Source: Candidatus Wolbachia massiliensis
GTDB taxonomy: Bacteria > Pseudomonadota > Alphaproteobacteria > Rickettsiales > Anaplasmataceae
DNA: 50,873 bases
NCBI RefSeq assembly: GCF_014771645.1
Contig: NZ_CP061738.1
Location: 662,400 to 713,272 of the forward strand
Reading direction: 5' to 3'
Below the pieces are notes generated by a model. It was given only the letters and a program-made list of their open reading frames with translations, was not told where the DNA came from and searched no databases. The stretch's first letter is position 1. Each line of letters begins with the position of its first letter. Positions 19,901-27,889 of the stretch are shown here, one piece after another. The position numbers were made by a program, and so were the translations under genes.

Positions 19901-20333
19901 GTTTGTTATACTTGTGCTTTCTGATCCCCATAATGTTTCTGAAATAGCATTCTACAATAATGAAATAATAGAAGAAAAAAGAAATTTATTTTTATCTGGA
20001 ACATTTGTGATAATTGATCTTGAAACTTCGGAAAACACGACAAGGTTAGTTGGAAAGGACATATCCGAATTTACAGAAAGGATCACTTCTATGATGAGAA
20101 AGTTAGTTTTAACTACTGTATGTGAAGATTCGCAAAAAGCTGCTTTGGAATTAAGTTCAGTGTTGAAAAATGAAGGCAGGACCAAAATAATGCTAAAACT
20201 CCTTCTTGAAAAGCAGAAAGTAAGCATCTTGTTACCAGGTGCATATTCAATCACTCCTCAAGTTGTTTATGAAATATCTAACTTGAGCTGGATTAAAGGC
20301 ATAGAAATCGATACAAATAGCTTGCTTATATAA
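16995..20333 (+). CDS. dnaE: DNA polymerase III alpha subunit
   Basis: The 1112-residue catalytic subunit of the replicative polymerase. An N-terminal PHP domain (HLRVHSVYSLLESS; VTDSGNLFGSLEF) is followed by the C-family polymerase core. The catalytic aspartates lie in PDFDIDF (384-390), and GPGRGSGAGSIVAW, SLYRPGPMDNIP (about 616-627) and GVIIYQEQVMEIA are conserved. The fingers block FNKSHAAAYAVISYQTAYLK is intact, as are helix-hairpin-helix and OB-fold regions (about 950-1040). It is slightly shorter than the E. coli protein (1160), as usual in Rickettsiales. Proofreading needs a separate DnaQ, not in this window. It ends 48 bp before rpsF. Confidence 0.97.
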   Translation: MFIHLRVHSVYSLLESSVKVEELIDLCLRDKMPAVAVTDSGNLFGSLEFAEYAASRGIQLIIGCNVIVKCLEQNLPILLLAKSEQGYTNLVTLVSESFRKRKNNSDIPYVDFDELLNLSAGLIALTGGYDGILAQLLFKQDKETIEKLLSAFNGHLYVELQRHGLSKELELEETLIDFAYQHNIPLVATNDVFFPNRSDYEAYDILTCISEGSYALENNRKKLTTEHYFKSVAEMEELFSDIPEAIHNTLVVAKRCSYMPRSRQPILPKFPCRENKTENEELKEQAVAGLEFRIANETDIDLKQYYNRLDYELGVITSMNYSGYFLIVSDFIRWSKANGIPVGPGRGSGAGSIVAWALQITDLDPIKFGLIFERFLNPDRISMPDFDIDFCQEKRDLVIDYVQKKYGYVAQIITFGKLQARAVLRDVGRVLQMPYAQVDKISKMVPFNPVNPVTLSQAIEFDQNLQKERDSDEVIAKLLDISLKLEGIYRHVSTHAAGIVICDQKLENFVPVYYDPSSALPITQYSMKYVEKAGLIKFDFLGLGTLTLIDHVCRLINRNEKKIDISLISLDDQKTYEMLSRGDSIGVFQLESSGMREALIKLRPDCIEDIIALISLYRPGPMDNIPTYIARKHGLEKPDYIHSLLEGVLKETFGVIIYQEQVMEIARILSGYSLSEADLLRRAMGKKIKKEMDKQRELFIQGATKNGVDYDRASYIFDLVAKFAGYGFNKSHAAAYAVISYQTAYLKTNYPLEFFTALMNLNIDDRDKLNLFYHAAKFSGVSVLAPDVSKSKAEFSIEGEHIRYGIAALRNVGFSIAEEIVGARSNAYKDIWEFIQNSGHIVNKRALESLIKSGACDSVHKNRKQLCESIDTLIYFANKNRQDRESNQAILFGNLDVLKPKLKNVGDFNEEEKLEHELFSLGFYLTNHPLEKFRALLEKLNIGFIGENKVTRTAGVILNVRIRTSERGRFVILVLSDPHNVSEIAFYNNEIIEEKRNLFLSGTFVIIDLETSENTTRLVGKDISEFTERITSMMRKLVLTTVCEDSQKAALELSSVLKNEGRTKIMLKLLLEKQKVSILLPGAYSITPQVVYEISNLSWIKGIEIDTNSLLI

Positions 20334-20381
20334 AAAAGCTTTATATAATGAAATATTTAATTGGTATTAAAGGAAGATATA

Positions 20382-21164
20382 GTGAATCTTTATGAATTTA
20401 CTTTTATAGCACAGCAAGGTCTATTACAGCAAGAAGTAGAGGAAATGGTCCAAGAGCTAGCTATTTTGTTGAAAAGTATTAAAGCGGATGTTATGCTCCA
20501 GCGAATCAAAGGCATTTTAGAGAAAGGGAATGACAAGCTTACAAAACAAGAATTGGAAATACGGTCTAAAGCCATTCATGAAAGTTTAGTTGCTTACTCT
20601 AATTTCTTAGAAAATTTTGCAAAAATTTTATGGGTTGAGCTGGAAGAAGACCTTTCAAACTTGAAAGAAGTTAAATTGAAAATTGGTAAAGAATTGAAAG
20701 ATGAACTGAAAAGTTTAGGAATAACACAAGATTTTGTAAAGCTTCTAGAGGGTGGTAAGCAAATTGCTAAGAGTGCATTTATTCGCAATGCAGTAAGCGC
20801 TTTAAAAGGGGACATTTCAGAGAATTTAGTAAAAATTTTTCAAGAGATTTTAAAAAATTTTGAAATAACAAATCTAAATCAATCGAGTAAAATATTGGAA
20901 GTGCTTTTAGAAAATGTTGAAGCTTCAGGGCTGGTAAAACATGAATATTGGGGGCTACTAGATTTTGCATATCCGATAAACAAGATGAAAAGTGGTCATT
21001 ATTGTATAATGTGTGTAGGTTCGACTTCAAGCATCATGGATGAGTTTGTGCGTAGAGTAAAGCTTAATGAGAATATTATTCGCTACTTGTCTATACAGGT
21101 TGATAAATTTTTTGAAGGTAAATCTTATATGATGAATAAACAAATTGAGGAGCAAGGTGCATGA
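20382..21164 (+). CDS. rpsF: 30S ribosomal protein S6 with a large internal insertion
   Basis: Start chosen at GTG 20382 ([12 protein letters not shown]) because AGGAAG lies at 20371-20376 and because S6 proteins begin YE-F-. Residues 1-36 match the first strand and helix of S6. Residues 183 to about 250 match the rest, including [21 protein letters not shown] (E. coli: [21 protein letters not shown]) and a final [12 protein letters not shown]. Between them lie about 143 extra residues (38-180), rich in Lys, Glu and Leu and predicted helical. Total length is 260, about twice the usual 95-135. The gene order rpsF-rpsR-rplI and the 4-bp overlap with rpsR support the identity. S6 binds S18 and 16S rRNA on the 30S platform; the insert would have to project from it. 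Confidence 0.85.
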   Translation: MNLYEFTFIAQQGLLQQEVEEMVQELAILLKSIKADVMLQRIKGILEKGNDKLTKQELEIRSKAIHESLVAYSNFLENFAKILWVELEEDLSNLKEVKLKIGKELKDELKSLGITQDFVKLLEGGKQIAKSAFIRNAVSALKGDISENLVKIFQEILKNFEITNLNQSSKILEVLLENVEASGLVKHEYWGLLDFAYPINKMKSGHYCIMCVGSTSSIMDEFVRRVKLNENIIRYLSIQVDKFFEGKSYMMNKQIEEQGA

Positions 21165-21439
21165 TAATGAAGAGACGAAATAGTTTTAATGATTCCTACG
21201 TGTCTGTGAATAATAGGACTGGGTTTAGGCGTTCCAAAGCTTGTCCTCTTGCCGCATCTGGAGATGAAGACATAGATTATAAGAATACGGATTTATTATC
21301 CAAATTTACCTCTGATTATGGTAGGATATTACCTAGAAGGTTAACAGGTGTATGTGCAAAAAAGCAGAGGAAATTACGCTTAGCGATCATAAGGGCGCGT
21401 TTTTTAGCTCTTGTTCCTTACTGTACTAAAAAAGTTTAG
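21161..21439 (+). CDS. rpsR: 30S ribosomal protein S18
   Basis: A 92-residue S18, the partner of S6 in the 30S platform. The conserved core is [34 protein letters not shown], with RAI-type [10 protein letters not shown] at the end. The start overlaps rpsF by ATGA (21161-21164), suggesting coupled translation. A second in-frame ATG three codons later is possible. Confidence 0.97.
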   Translation: MIMKRRNSFNDSYVSVNNRTGFRRSKACPLAASGDEDIDYKNTDLLSKFTSDYGRILPRRLTGVCAKKQRKLRLAIIRARFLALVPYCTKKV

Positions 21440-21446
21440 GTAATTT

Positions 21447-22004
21447 ATGTTAGTAATTTTAAAGGAAAATATAAGGACTCTTGGTAAATTAGGTGAAGTT
21501 GTAAAGGTGAAGCCTGGTTATGCACGTAATTTTCTTTTTCCGCAAAAGAAGGCGGTTAAAGCTACTAAGGAGAGTATAGCAAAGCTAGAAGAGCAGCGTT
21601 CCTTTTTGGAAGAGGAAAATGTAAGAAAATTGGGTTTGGCAAGAGAGCTAGCAGCATCTCTTACTGGTAAGTTTGTAATATTGGTAAAGCAAGCTTCCGA
21701 GGATGGTAAAATTTTCGGTTCTGTAACAACAAGAGAAGTTGCAAAGTCTTTGTCGCAAGAATATGAAGTTGATCACCGTAAAATATCTTTTAATGGAGTA
21801 AAGATACGAAATTTAGGTGAGTATCAAGTAAATATGGAATTACATAGTGAAGTAATAGTATCAATAGCTGTGCATGTTGTGAGATCAGAAACAGATGCAC
21901 ATGAGTTGAGACAGGTAAAATTGCAAAGCCAAAAGTCACAACAACAAGAGGCAGAGCAAAGTATGGGTGAAAAAGCTACTGGTAGTGAAGCTGATCAAAA
22001 ATGA
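21447..22004 (+). CDS. rplI: 50S ribosomal protein L9
   Basis: A 185-residue L9, a two-domain protein on the 50S stalk base. The N-terminal domain (MLVILKENIRTLGKLGEVVKVKPGYARNFLFPQ) carries the family signature, a long connecting helix follows, and the C-terminal domain has SEDGKIFGSVTTREVAKSL. The last 25 residues are a Gln/Glu-rich tail (QSQKSQQQEAEQS), longer than in E. coli (149 residues) but normal for alphaproteobacteria. It lies 7 bp after rpsR. Confidence 0.96.
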   Translation: MLVILKENIRTLGKLGEVVKVKPGYARNFLFPQKKAVKATKESIAKLEEQRSFLEEENVRKLGLARELAASLTGKFVILVKQASEDGKIFGSVTTREVAKSLSQEYEVDHRKISFNGVKIRNLGEYQVNMELHSEVIVSIAVHVVRSETDAHELRQVKLQSQKSQQQEAEQSMGEKATGSEADQK

Positions 22005-22053
22005 TCCTACGCTGTAGTCGTAAAAAAATTTCCTCCATAGCTAAGTTGGTGTT

Positions 22054-22076
22054 ATCCCAGTACTTGGCACTGGGAT
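22054..22076. repeat. short palindromic element, intergenic
   Basis: ATCCCAGT and ACTGGGAT form a perfect 8-bp stem around a 7-base loop. This is the same palindrome core (cccagt...actggg) that occurs in the foldback repeats and inside the 33379-34449 gene. It lies between rplI and purB and could double as an RNA hairpin. Confidence 0.75.
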
Positions 22077-22118
22077 CTGGAAAAAGTGCATATTCAAAGA
22101 TAAAGTGGAGGTCATTCA

Positions 22119-23411
22119 ATGATCCCTCGTTATAGCCGTAAAGAAATGTCTTTTATTTGGGAAGAAAACAACAAATTTAATATATGGCTTACAATAGAAA
22201 AATTAGCGTGCGAGGCTCAAGCGAAGTTGGGGGTGGTTCCAAATGATGTTGCTGAAAAGCTTTCTGGTGCTATTGAATTTAATGTTGAACGTATTAATGA
22301 AATTGAATCCACTGTAAAACACGACGTTATAGCTTTTCTCACATATGTTGCTGAGAAAGTGGGAGTTGACGTTCGTTATCTCCACTATGGAATGACGAGT
22401 TCTGATGTTTTAGACACATGTCTGGCTATGCAGTTGAAAGAATCGTGTGATATTCTACTTGAGAATCTAAGAAATTTACTTGCAGCATTAAAAAGAAAAG
22501 CTGAGGACTATAAAGACGTTGTGTGTGTTGGACGCAGTCACGGAATGCATGCAGAGCCAACAACGCTTGGATTAAAATTTGCTAGGTTTTATGCAGAGTT
22601 TGAACGCAGCTACCAAAGGCTAATTAGTGCACAAAAAGAGATTTCAACTTGTAAAATATCAGGTGCAGTAGGTAACTTTGCGAATGTTGACCCATTTATT
22701 GAAGAATATGTAGCAAAAAAGATGGGGCTTATACCTGAACCTATATCGTCTCAAGTAATTCCTCGCGATAGACATGCGGTATTCTTTTCAGTTTTAGGAG
22801 TGATTGCAAGCTCAATGGAAAATGTTGCTGTTGAAATTCGTCATTTACAAAGAACTGAGATTGGAGAAATTTCTGAATATTTTTCCACTGGGCAAAAGGG
22901 AAGTTCTGCTATGCCACATAAGTGTAACCCTATCTTAAGTGAGAATTTAACTGGACTCTCACGTTTAATACGCAGTTATGTATTTCCTGCACTAGAGAAT
23001 GTTGCGTTGTGGCATGAGCGAGATATATCACACTCGTCCGTGGAAAGATGCATTGCTCCTGATGCTTGTATAGCGGTGGATTTTGCTTTAGTGCGGTTGA
23101 CAGATTTGATAGATAAATTGGTAATTGATAAGGAAAACATTAAAAAGAACTTAAATTCTTCAAAGGGTTTGATTTTCTCACAGCGTATATTACTTGAGTT
23201 GGTAAATAGTGGTTTAACGAGGGAAGAGGCATATAAAATTGTTCAGAGCAATGCAATGAGAGTAAAGCAAAATAACAGTGATTTTTTGTCTGAATTGAAA
23301 CAGGATAAATCCTTACTTGAAGTTATTAACTCTGAAAAACTTGAATCTTTATTTGATTTTGCTTATTATACAAAGCACGTAGAGTATATATATAGCAAAG
23401 TTTTTAATTAG
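22119..23411 (+). CDS. purB: adenylosuccinate lyase
   Basis: A 430-residue fumarase/aspartase-superfamily enzyme acting twice in purine synthesis: SAICAR to AICAR, and adenylosuccinate to AMP, releasing fumarate. The superfamily signature GSSAMPHKCNP is at about 261-271. Catalytic-region blocks HYGMTSSDVLDTC and GRSHGMHAEPTTLGLKFA are intact. Length is typical. The start ATG 22119 has GGAGG at 22107-22111. The stop codon TAG shares its last base with the first base of the tRNA gene that follows, so the tRNA is probably released from a shared transcript by RNase P. Confidence 0.97.
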   Translation: MIPRYSRKEMSFIWEENNKFNIWLTIEKLACEAQAKLGVVPNDVAEKLSGAIEFNVERINEIESTVKHDVIAFLTYVAEKVGVDVRYLHYGMTSSDVLDTCLAMQLKESCDILLENLRNLLAALKRKAEDYKDVVCVGRSHGMHAEPTTLGLKFARFYAEFERSYQRLISAQKEISTCKISGAVGNFANVDPFIEEYVAKKMGLIPEPISSQVIPRDRHAVFFSVLGVIASSMENVAVEIRHLQRTEIGEISEYFSTGQKGSSAMPHKCNPILSENLTGLSRLIRSYVFPALENVALWHERDISHSSVERCIAPDACIAVDFALVRLTDLIDKLVIDKENIKKNLNSSKGLIFSQRILLELVNSGLTREEAYKIVQSNAMRVKQNNSDFLSELKQDKSLLEVINSEKLESLFDFAYYTKHVEYIYSKVFN

Positions 23412-23483
23412 GCTGAGTAGCTCAGTTGGTAGAGCAGGAGGATCATAATCTCTTGGTCGGGGGTTCGACTCCCTCCTCAGCCA
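23411..23483 (+). tRNA. tRNA-Met (anticodon CAT)
   Basis: A 73-base cloverleaf. The acceptor stem GGCTGAG pairs with CTCAGCC, the D arm is GCTC/GAGC, the anticodon loop is ATCATAA with CAT, and the T loop is TTCGACT with its stem. G1-C72 pairing argues against the initiator tRNA, which has a 1-72 mismatch. CCA is not encoded. A CAT anticodon could also mean tRNA-Ile modified to lysidine; overall similarity favours elongator Met. Confidence 0.9.
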
Positions 23484-23740
23484 CCCAGTATATTAGTTTA
23501 TGTACTACAAAATCGCCTAGGGTTTCGTACATTTGGTCAATTTGAATGTTTCGAATGGAAAAATTAAAGATGAAAATCGAGCGTACCACGTCTCCAAATA
23601 ACTGAGTTTCTACTCAAAAAAATTAGCGAAGAAACTACCGATAAAGGTACATCTAAATCTATTCAGTGCCGAACAGATATCAAATTACCTTGTGTATAGA
23701 AAGAATCATTTTGTGAAGTCTTTGACAAATTTGGTTAACA

Positions 23741-25009
23741 TCACCCAAGCATAGAAACCACTTTATCATAGCTTGGTAGTGATTTTATTTCTCCAATTGC
23801 AGCTAGAGTGATTTTTTCATGCTGAGATAGCAATTCTTCCGCTACTTTTTTTACACCAGAAAGAGTAACAGCACTAATTTTTTCTATTAGTTCATTTTTG
23901 CTGACGTACCTACCGTAGTTCCCATAGTAGTGGCATAATGCTTCAGTGCGAGAACTAACACTTTCACGTGACATTAAAATTTGGGATTTTATACGCTCTT
24001 TCACTCTGTTTACTTCTTTTTCTTCCAAATCATCTGTAGATAACTTCTGAAGTTCTGTCGTTATGGATTTTAAAAGCTTATCTAAGTTACTGCTATCTGT
24101 GCCAGCAAAAATGGAAAGCATCCCTGTGTCAATATAGCTCGAATTAAATGAGTAGACAGAGTAAGCAAGCCCCTGCTTTTCTCTCACCTCCTGGAACAGA
24201 CGTGATGACATTCCGCTTCCTAGTATGGAATCAAGTACTTTAAAAGTGTGATATTTGTCATCATGGCGGGAAACACTAGGTAAACCAATCAGCAAATGTA
24301 CCTGATCTAATTTGCGATGTTCTAAATGCTCACCACCGGTATAACTTGCATTTTGGCCTTTTTTTAACTCTTTTGAATGAATCTTTGAGAGAAAATCTTT
24401 GGTTAATGAGACAACCTCCTCATGCTCAACGTCTCCTGCAACAGCAAATAGCATATTCTCACCAAAGTAATGCTCATTTATGTAATTATTTAGATCTCCT
24501 TTAACAAACGATTTTACCGTATCTTGCGTACCTAGAATTGACCTGCCAAATGGTTGGTTTTTATAAGCTGCTTCAAAATATTTATCAAAAATAATGTCAC
24601 TCGGTGAATCATTAGTTTGAAAAATCTCTTGTATTACAACATCCTTTTCACGTTCCAATTCATCTTCTGGAAATGTAGAATTCATTAATATATCTATTAA
24701 TATATCAATACCAATTTTAATATCCTTCTTGAGAACTTTTGCATAGTAACTAGTGCTTTCCCTACCGGTACAGGCGTTGAAAACGCCACCTATGTCATCA
24801 AAAGCCTTTGCAATTTCAAATGCAGTCCTTGTCTTTGTCCCTTTAAAAGCCATATGCTCTAGAAAGTGGGATATTCCATTTTGATTTGCACTTTCTGCTC
24901 TACTGCCAACACCAACTCGTATGTTTAAAGCTACGGAATCAACATCATGCACCTGCTCAGTTATTATGCGCAGGCCATTATCTAATTTTGTTATCTGTGG
25001 TACATTCAT
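23741..25009 (-). CDS. M16-family zinc peptidase (mitochondrial processing peptidase-like)
   Basis: About 422 residues. The inverted zinc motif HFLEH has His48, Glu51 and His52, with the third ligand Glu128 in EKDVVIQE exactly 76 residues on, the spacing typical of active M16B enzymes. The glycine-rich C-terminal half has the ...LVF..LD..LGSGMSSRLFQEVREKQGLAYSV signature. It is the bacterial homologue of the beta subunit of mitochondrial processing peptidase. The Wolbachia substrate is unknown. The start is ATG 25009 (MNVPQITKLDNG), forming an ATGA overlap with the sodB stop, so it should be translated from the sodB transcript. A longer 435-residue form reading into sodB is unlikely. Confidence 0.93.
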   Translation of the reverse strand: MNVPQITKLDNGLRIITEQVHDVDSVALNIRVGVGSRAESANQNGISHFLEHMAFKGTKTRTAFEIAKAFDDIGGVFNACTGRESTSYYAKVLKKDIKIGIDILIDILMNSTFPEDELEREKDVVIQEIFQTNDSPSDIIFDKYFEAAYKNQPFGRSILGTQDTVKSFVKGDLNNYINEHYFGENMLFAVAGDVEHEEVVSLTKDFLSKIHSKELKKGQNASYTGGEHLEHRKLDQVHLLIGLPSVSRHDDKYHTFKVLDSILGSGMSSRLFQEVREKQGLAYSVYSFNSSYIDTGMLSIFAGTDSSNLDKLLKSITTELQKLSTDDLEEKEVNRVKERIKSQILMSRESVSSRTEALCHYYGNYGRYVSKNELIEKISAVTLSGVKKVAEELLSQHEKITLAAIGEIKSLPSYDKVVSMLG

Positions 25010-25626
25010 CTCATATATTTTTCTAAATTCTCTTCTGCAAAATCCCAATTAATCAAATGATCAAGGAAAACTTTGATATAATCAATTCTACGGTTTTGAC
25101 AATCTAAATAATAGGCGTGCTCCCAAACATCCATAGTGAGTAGTGGTACTTGGCCATAAATTAGTGGCAAATCTGCATTTGGAGTTTTGGTGATTTTGAG
25201 CTTTCCTAGCCTACCTTTTTCGAACACTAACCACACCCATCCACTACCAAATTGGTTTACTCCATGACTCGAAAATTCTTCATAGAATTTATCGAAGCCA
25301 CCAATATCGTCTTGGATCTTTCTTGCTAGAAGACTATCTTCTTTAGGCTTACCACCACCATTTTTCTTTATTGAATTCCAATAAAAAGTGTGATTCCAAA
25401 CTTGCGCTGCGTTATTAAATATAGGCAAGTTGCCGCTATTATCATAAACTGTCGTTATTATTTCCTCAATTCCCATATGTTGATAATGTGTGTTTTCAAC
25501 TAGCTCGTTGAGCTTATTTAAATACCCCTTATGATGCTTATCATAATGAAAATCCAAAGTCTTTGCAGATATGTAAGGCTCTAAAGCTGTTTTATCGTAT
25601 GGTAATTCAGGTAAAGTAAAACTCAT
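25006..25626 (-). CDS. sodB: superoxide dismutase (Fe/Mn)
   Basis: A 206-residue cytosolic enzyme converting superoxide to oxygen and peroxide. Metal ligands are His27 (FHYDKHHKGYL), His79 (VWNHTFYW), and Asp166 and His170 (DVWEHAYYLDCQNRR). The GGGKPKED and GSGWVWLV segments and overall similarity favour the iron type, but metal choice cannot be fixed from sequence alone. It is first in a two-gene minus-strand operon with the M16 peptidase. The upstream region is shared with a divergent membrane-protein gene. Confidence 0.96.
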   Translation of the reverse strand: MSFTLPELPYDKTALEPYISAKTLDFHYDKHHKGYLNKLNELVENTHYQHMGIEEIITTVYDNSGNLPIFNNAAQVWNHTFYWNSIKKNGGGKPKEDSLLARKIQDDIGGFDKFYEEFSSHGVNQFGSGWVWLVFEKGRLGKLKITKTPNADLPLIYGQVPLLTMDVWEHAYYLDCQNRRIDYIKVFLDHLINWDFAEENLEKYMR

Positions 25627-25719
25627 ACCAACCTCTTCTTCATTTTTAACTTATTGGGATAATATTGCAATATGTGCTCTTATGCAACATATAATTTAGT
25701 TAAAATGTTTAGACATCTA

Positions 25720-25747
25720 TTGCAATTGTTCTAAAATAAATTATACT
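25720..25747 (+). promoter_or_regulatory. candidate promoter for the 25800 gene
   Basis: TTGCAA (25720-25725) and TATACT (25742-25747) are spaced by 16 bp. They are followed by AGGAGG (25789-25794) five bases before ATG 25800, the most consensus ribosome site noticed in the window. Confidence 0.5.
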
Positions 25748-25799
25748 GATGCAAATAATAATTACATCTTTTATTATTATAATTTTTTAGGAGGCTAAT

Positions 25800-26396
25800 A
25801 TGCCAGGTTTATCTGAGAACCTTAAGCACTTATACAAGAATTTTATTAAATATGCTAAGTATGGAGTTGTTCCTGCCAAGTATGGTGAAAATAACGACTT
25901 AGTACCAGAAAATAGTTTCTATAAATCCGTTTACTATATTGATAGTGTATTAGGACCAATCAAGGATATGATTGTAGGAGTAAATTATGATTCTAATATT
26001 CCAACAATGTGCCTAGGAAGAAGAAAAAAGAGAGTTGATGGTAAAGAATATAATCTAGATTATGCTAATGTTACAAATTTATTACTTGTGCTCTATACAG
26101 GGTTTGCATATCTTACGTACTTGCCAAGAAAATTACTTTCACATTTCGAAGGACCAGACAGTCCAAAATCTTTTGTAGAGTATGCCAATAATTTGCAGGG
26201 CAATGCAGAACGACATGGTGAACCTGTTGCTAAATTCCTAAGTTTAGCTCTATCTTGTATTATCTCAGCTGTCGTCTGGACTGCTGCATTAGTTATCACA
26301 CCACTAACTTGGGCTGTTGATAAAGTGTCAAGTAAATTAAGTGGAGCAAGGACTGAAGAAGCTAACCGTTTAGAGAGGAATGCTGCTCATGTGTAA
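25800..26396 (+). CDS. lineage-specific membrane protein, function unknown
   Basis: A 198-residue protein with no family I recognise. The first 90 residues are polar, with aromatic and basic residues (LKHLYKNFIKYAKYGVVPAK; MCLGRRKKRVDGKEYNLDY). Two hydrophobic segments follow, about 93-112 (LLLVLYTGFAYLTYL) and 146-170 (FLSLALSCIISAVVWTAALV), then a charged tail (RTEEANRLERNAAHV). There is no cleavable signal peptide. It has its own promoter and a near-perfect AGGAGG site, so expression is probably high. It lies in an accessory block with an HExxH protein, a terminase and a second small membrane protein. A host-facing or envelope role is possible but only inferred. Confidence 0.8.
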   Translation: MPGLSENLKHLYKNFIKYAKYGVVPAKYGENNDLVPENSFYKSVYYIDSVLGPIKDMIVGVNYDSNIPTMCLGRRKKRVDGKEYNLDYANVTNLLLVLYTGFAYLTYLPRKLLSHFEGPDSPKSFVEYANNLQGNAERHGEPVAKFLSLALSCIISAVVWTAALVITPLTWAVDKVSSKLSGARTEEANRLERNAAHV

Positions 26397-26416
26397 TAGC
26401 TGGTCTACATAATAAG

Positions 26417-26442
26417 TGTCCATGCTTAGTCATGGGCATTTT
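26417..26442 (+). terminator. candidate terminator after the 25800 gene
   Basis: TGTCCATG (26417-26424) pairs with CATGGGCA (26431-26438) over 8 bp with one G-U and a 6-base loop, followed by four T. The T-run is short, so it is a weak candidate. Confidence 0.45.
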
Positions 26443-26538
26443 GAAAGGGCGTCATCCAAGTAGATGGCACTTGTAAAAACACTTTATACCTTCTCAATTC
26501 TTGAGTATAAAACAGAAATACCACTGCAGTAGTAAAGC

Positions 26539-27276
26539 ATGCTAATCAGGAATTTAATAAAAAAAGCAACTCAAGTAGGAAATAGTGAAAATATCATACG
26601 TTACATAGAATATCTCTATCAATTTGAAAAGTTCAGGAACACATTAAACCTCACTTTGTCACTAATAAAGCAAGGTAGACTTTCGTTTGAAATATACCAA
26701 GAGGGATTAGTGGATATGGAAGAGGGAGTGTGTAAGACGATCCGATCTTCCGGTGTAAACAGGTATGTTATTGTGCTAAGGAGGTCAAACCCTTACATTA
26801 TAGTACATGAGCTTTCACACATGGTTGAAAACGAACTTAACTTGAGTCTAGAACAGGAATTTCTCTATAAAGTTTACCAAGATATTGAGCAGAACTTAAA
26901 GCAGGCAAATGTTCTTGTACAAAAAATTATCGGTCAAGTTATCTTTAAAGAAATACAAGCTTATCAAACTGCAAAATCACGTGCGTCGGAATTATTTGCA
27001 CGCTATTTTGAGCTGTTTGCTTGGGCACAAGAGGTTTATCCTAAGGATAAAGAATACTTAATTCGCACTCGAGATTTAAATAAAGTTTTTCTTGCTACTG
27101 ACCAATGGAAAAAGAGTTACCTAGACTCACAAATAATGGCAAGAATAGATACGGAAATAAAGGAATACAGCAGTAAAACTGCCTTTAAAGATGTAACCAA
27201 AGTGCAAAGTAATTGGACTAATAAATTTTCTCCTGGGGGCAGAAAAATTGGCTCTATATTTGGAGATGATGATTAG
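26539..27276 (+). CDS. putative HExxH metalloprotease
   Basis: A 245-residue protein without a family I can name. The centre carries IIVHELSHMVENEL with a zinc-binding HELSH at residues 90-94. A downstream helix SELFARYFELFAWAQE (150-165) offers Glu151 or Glu158 as third ligand, the layout of gluzincin-like proteases. There is no signal peptide or membrane segment, so it probably acts in the cytoplasm or is secreted by a non-Sec route. The C-terminal 60 residues are polar. It is followed by repeat DNA and then the terminase. Its substrate is unknown; a phage or gene-transfer-agent origin is possible only from position. Confidence 0.7.
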   Translation: MLIRNLIKKATQVGNSENIIRYIEYLYQFEKFRNTLNLTLSLIKQGRLSFEIYQEGLVDMEEGVCKTIRSSGVNRYVIVLRRSNPYIIVHELSHMVENELNLSLEQEFLYKVYQDIEQNLKQANVLVQKIIGQVIFKEIQAYQTAKSRASELFARYFELFAWAQEVYPKDKEYLIRTRDLNKVFLATDQWKKSYLDSQIMARIDTEIKEYSSKTAFKDVTKVQSNWTNKFSPGGRKIGSIFGDDD

Positions 27277-27334
27277 TTTAGCTAGTACAGATCAGGTTTC
27301 CTACATCATATTGCCACCTCGCTGCAGGATACCA

Positions 27335-27450
27335 CGCCATACCGCGATTCATTCGCAGGATGGCAGTGCCCCATATGATGTCATCCAAGTAGCCCATATG
27401 GTAGTGCTCAGACACTGGCTTTCTCACACCGAGGGTGTCTCCCAGTGCTT
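27335..27450. repeat. repeat fragment with palindromic arms
   Basis: Part of the gene-free stretch 27277-27889. The block gcgattcattcgcaggatgg is shared with 16209-16236. A gtcatccaagtagcccatat arm and a ctttctcacaccgagg block (compare 16190-16205) follow. It is a rearranged piece of the foldback repeat family; nothing coding was seen. Confidence 0.6.
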
Positions 27451-27603
27451 GATACTGAAACCGTCATCCCTGTAAGGGTTACGTAATTCGTTGACAAAAA
27501 TGTTAGAGTAAGTTGTAACGTTTTTGGAGGCGGGAAATGAGAAGAAATACGGAAGATAAAACTTTGGAGAGGAAAGTAAGTAGAGATTTTTGATTAAAGA
27601 ATA

Positions 27604-27866
27604 TCTTAAATATTTGTAACTGAGATCCCGCTGCGGCTGAAATGACAGCAGCGCTCCTTATGATAGTACTGGGATCCAGAAGAGTTTGCTTGTTTGCAAG
27701 CAAACTGATTTGGTGAGCATAAGCTGCTAAAACATAACGTTTTTGATGAGATTACAGAAAGCCAGTACTGGCATAGGGGAAACACCATTTGTTGACCTTG
27801 GTAAAACAAATGTTCGTACAGTTGTGTACTGGGATCCTTTTTTTCTGGATTCAGTATTGGGATGAC
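27604..27866. repeat. long foldback intergenic repeat, copy 3 (inverted)
   Basis: It begins with tcttaaatatttgtaactga and gatcccgctgcggctgaaat, the reverse complement of 16395-16443. It passes through gatttggtgagcataagctg (inverse of 16331-16350) and ends with caaatgttcgtacagttgtg and a gtattgggatgacac arm. It stops about 24 bp before the terminase start and so may contribute to its upstream region. Confidence 0.75.
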
Positions 27867-27889
27867 ACATATAGGCTAAGGGATCTAAT

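Noticed and set aside
23484-23740. Possible gene remnant after the tRNA
   Set aside because: No frame or motif I could support; left as unassigned spacer.
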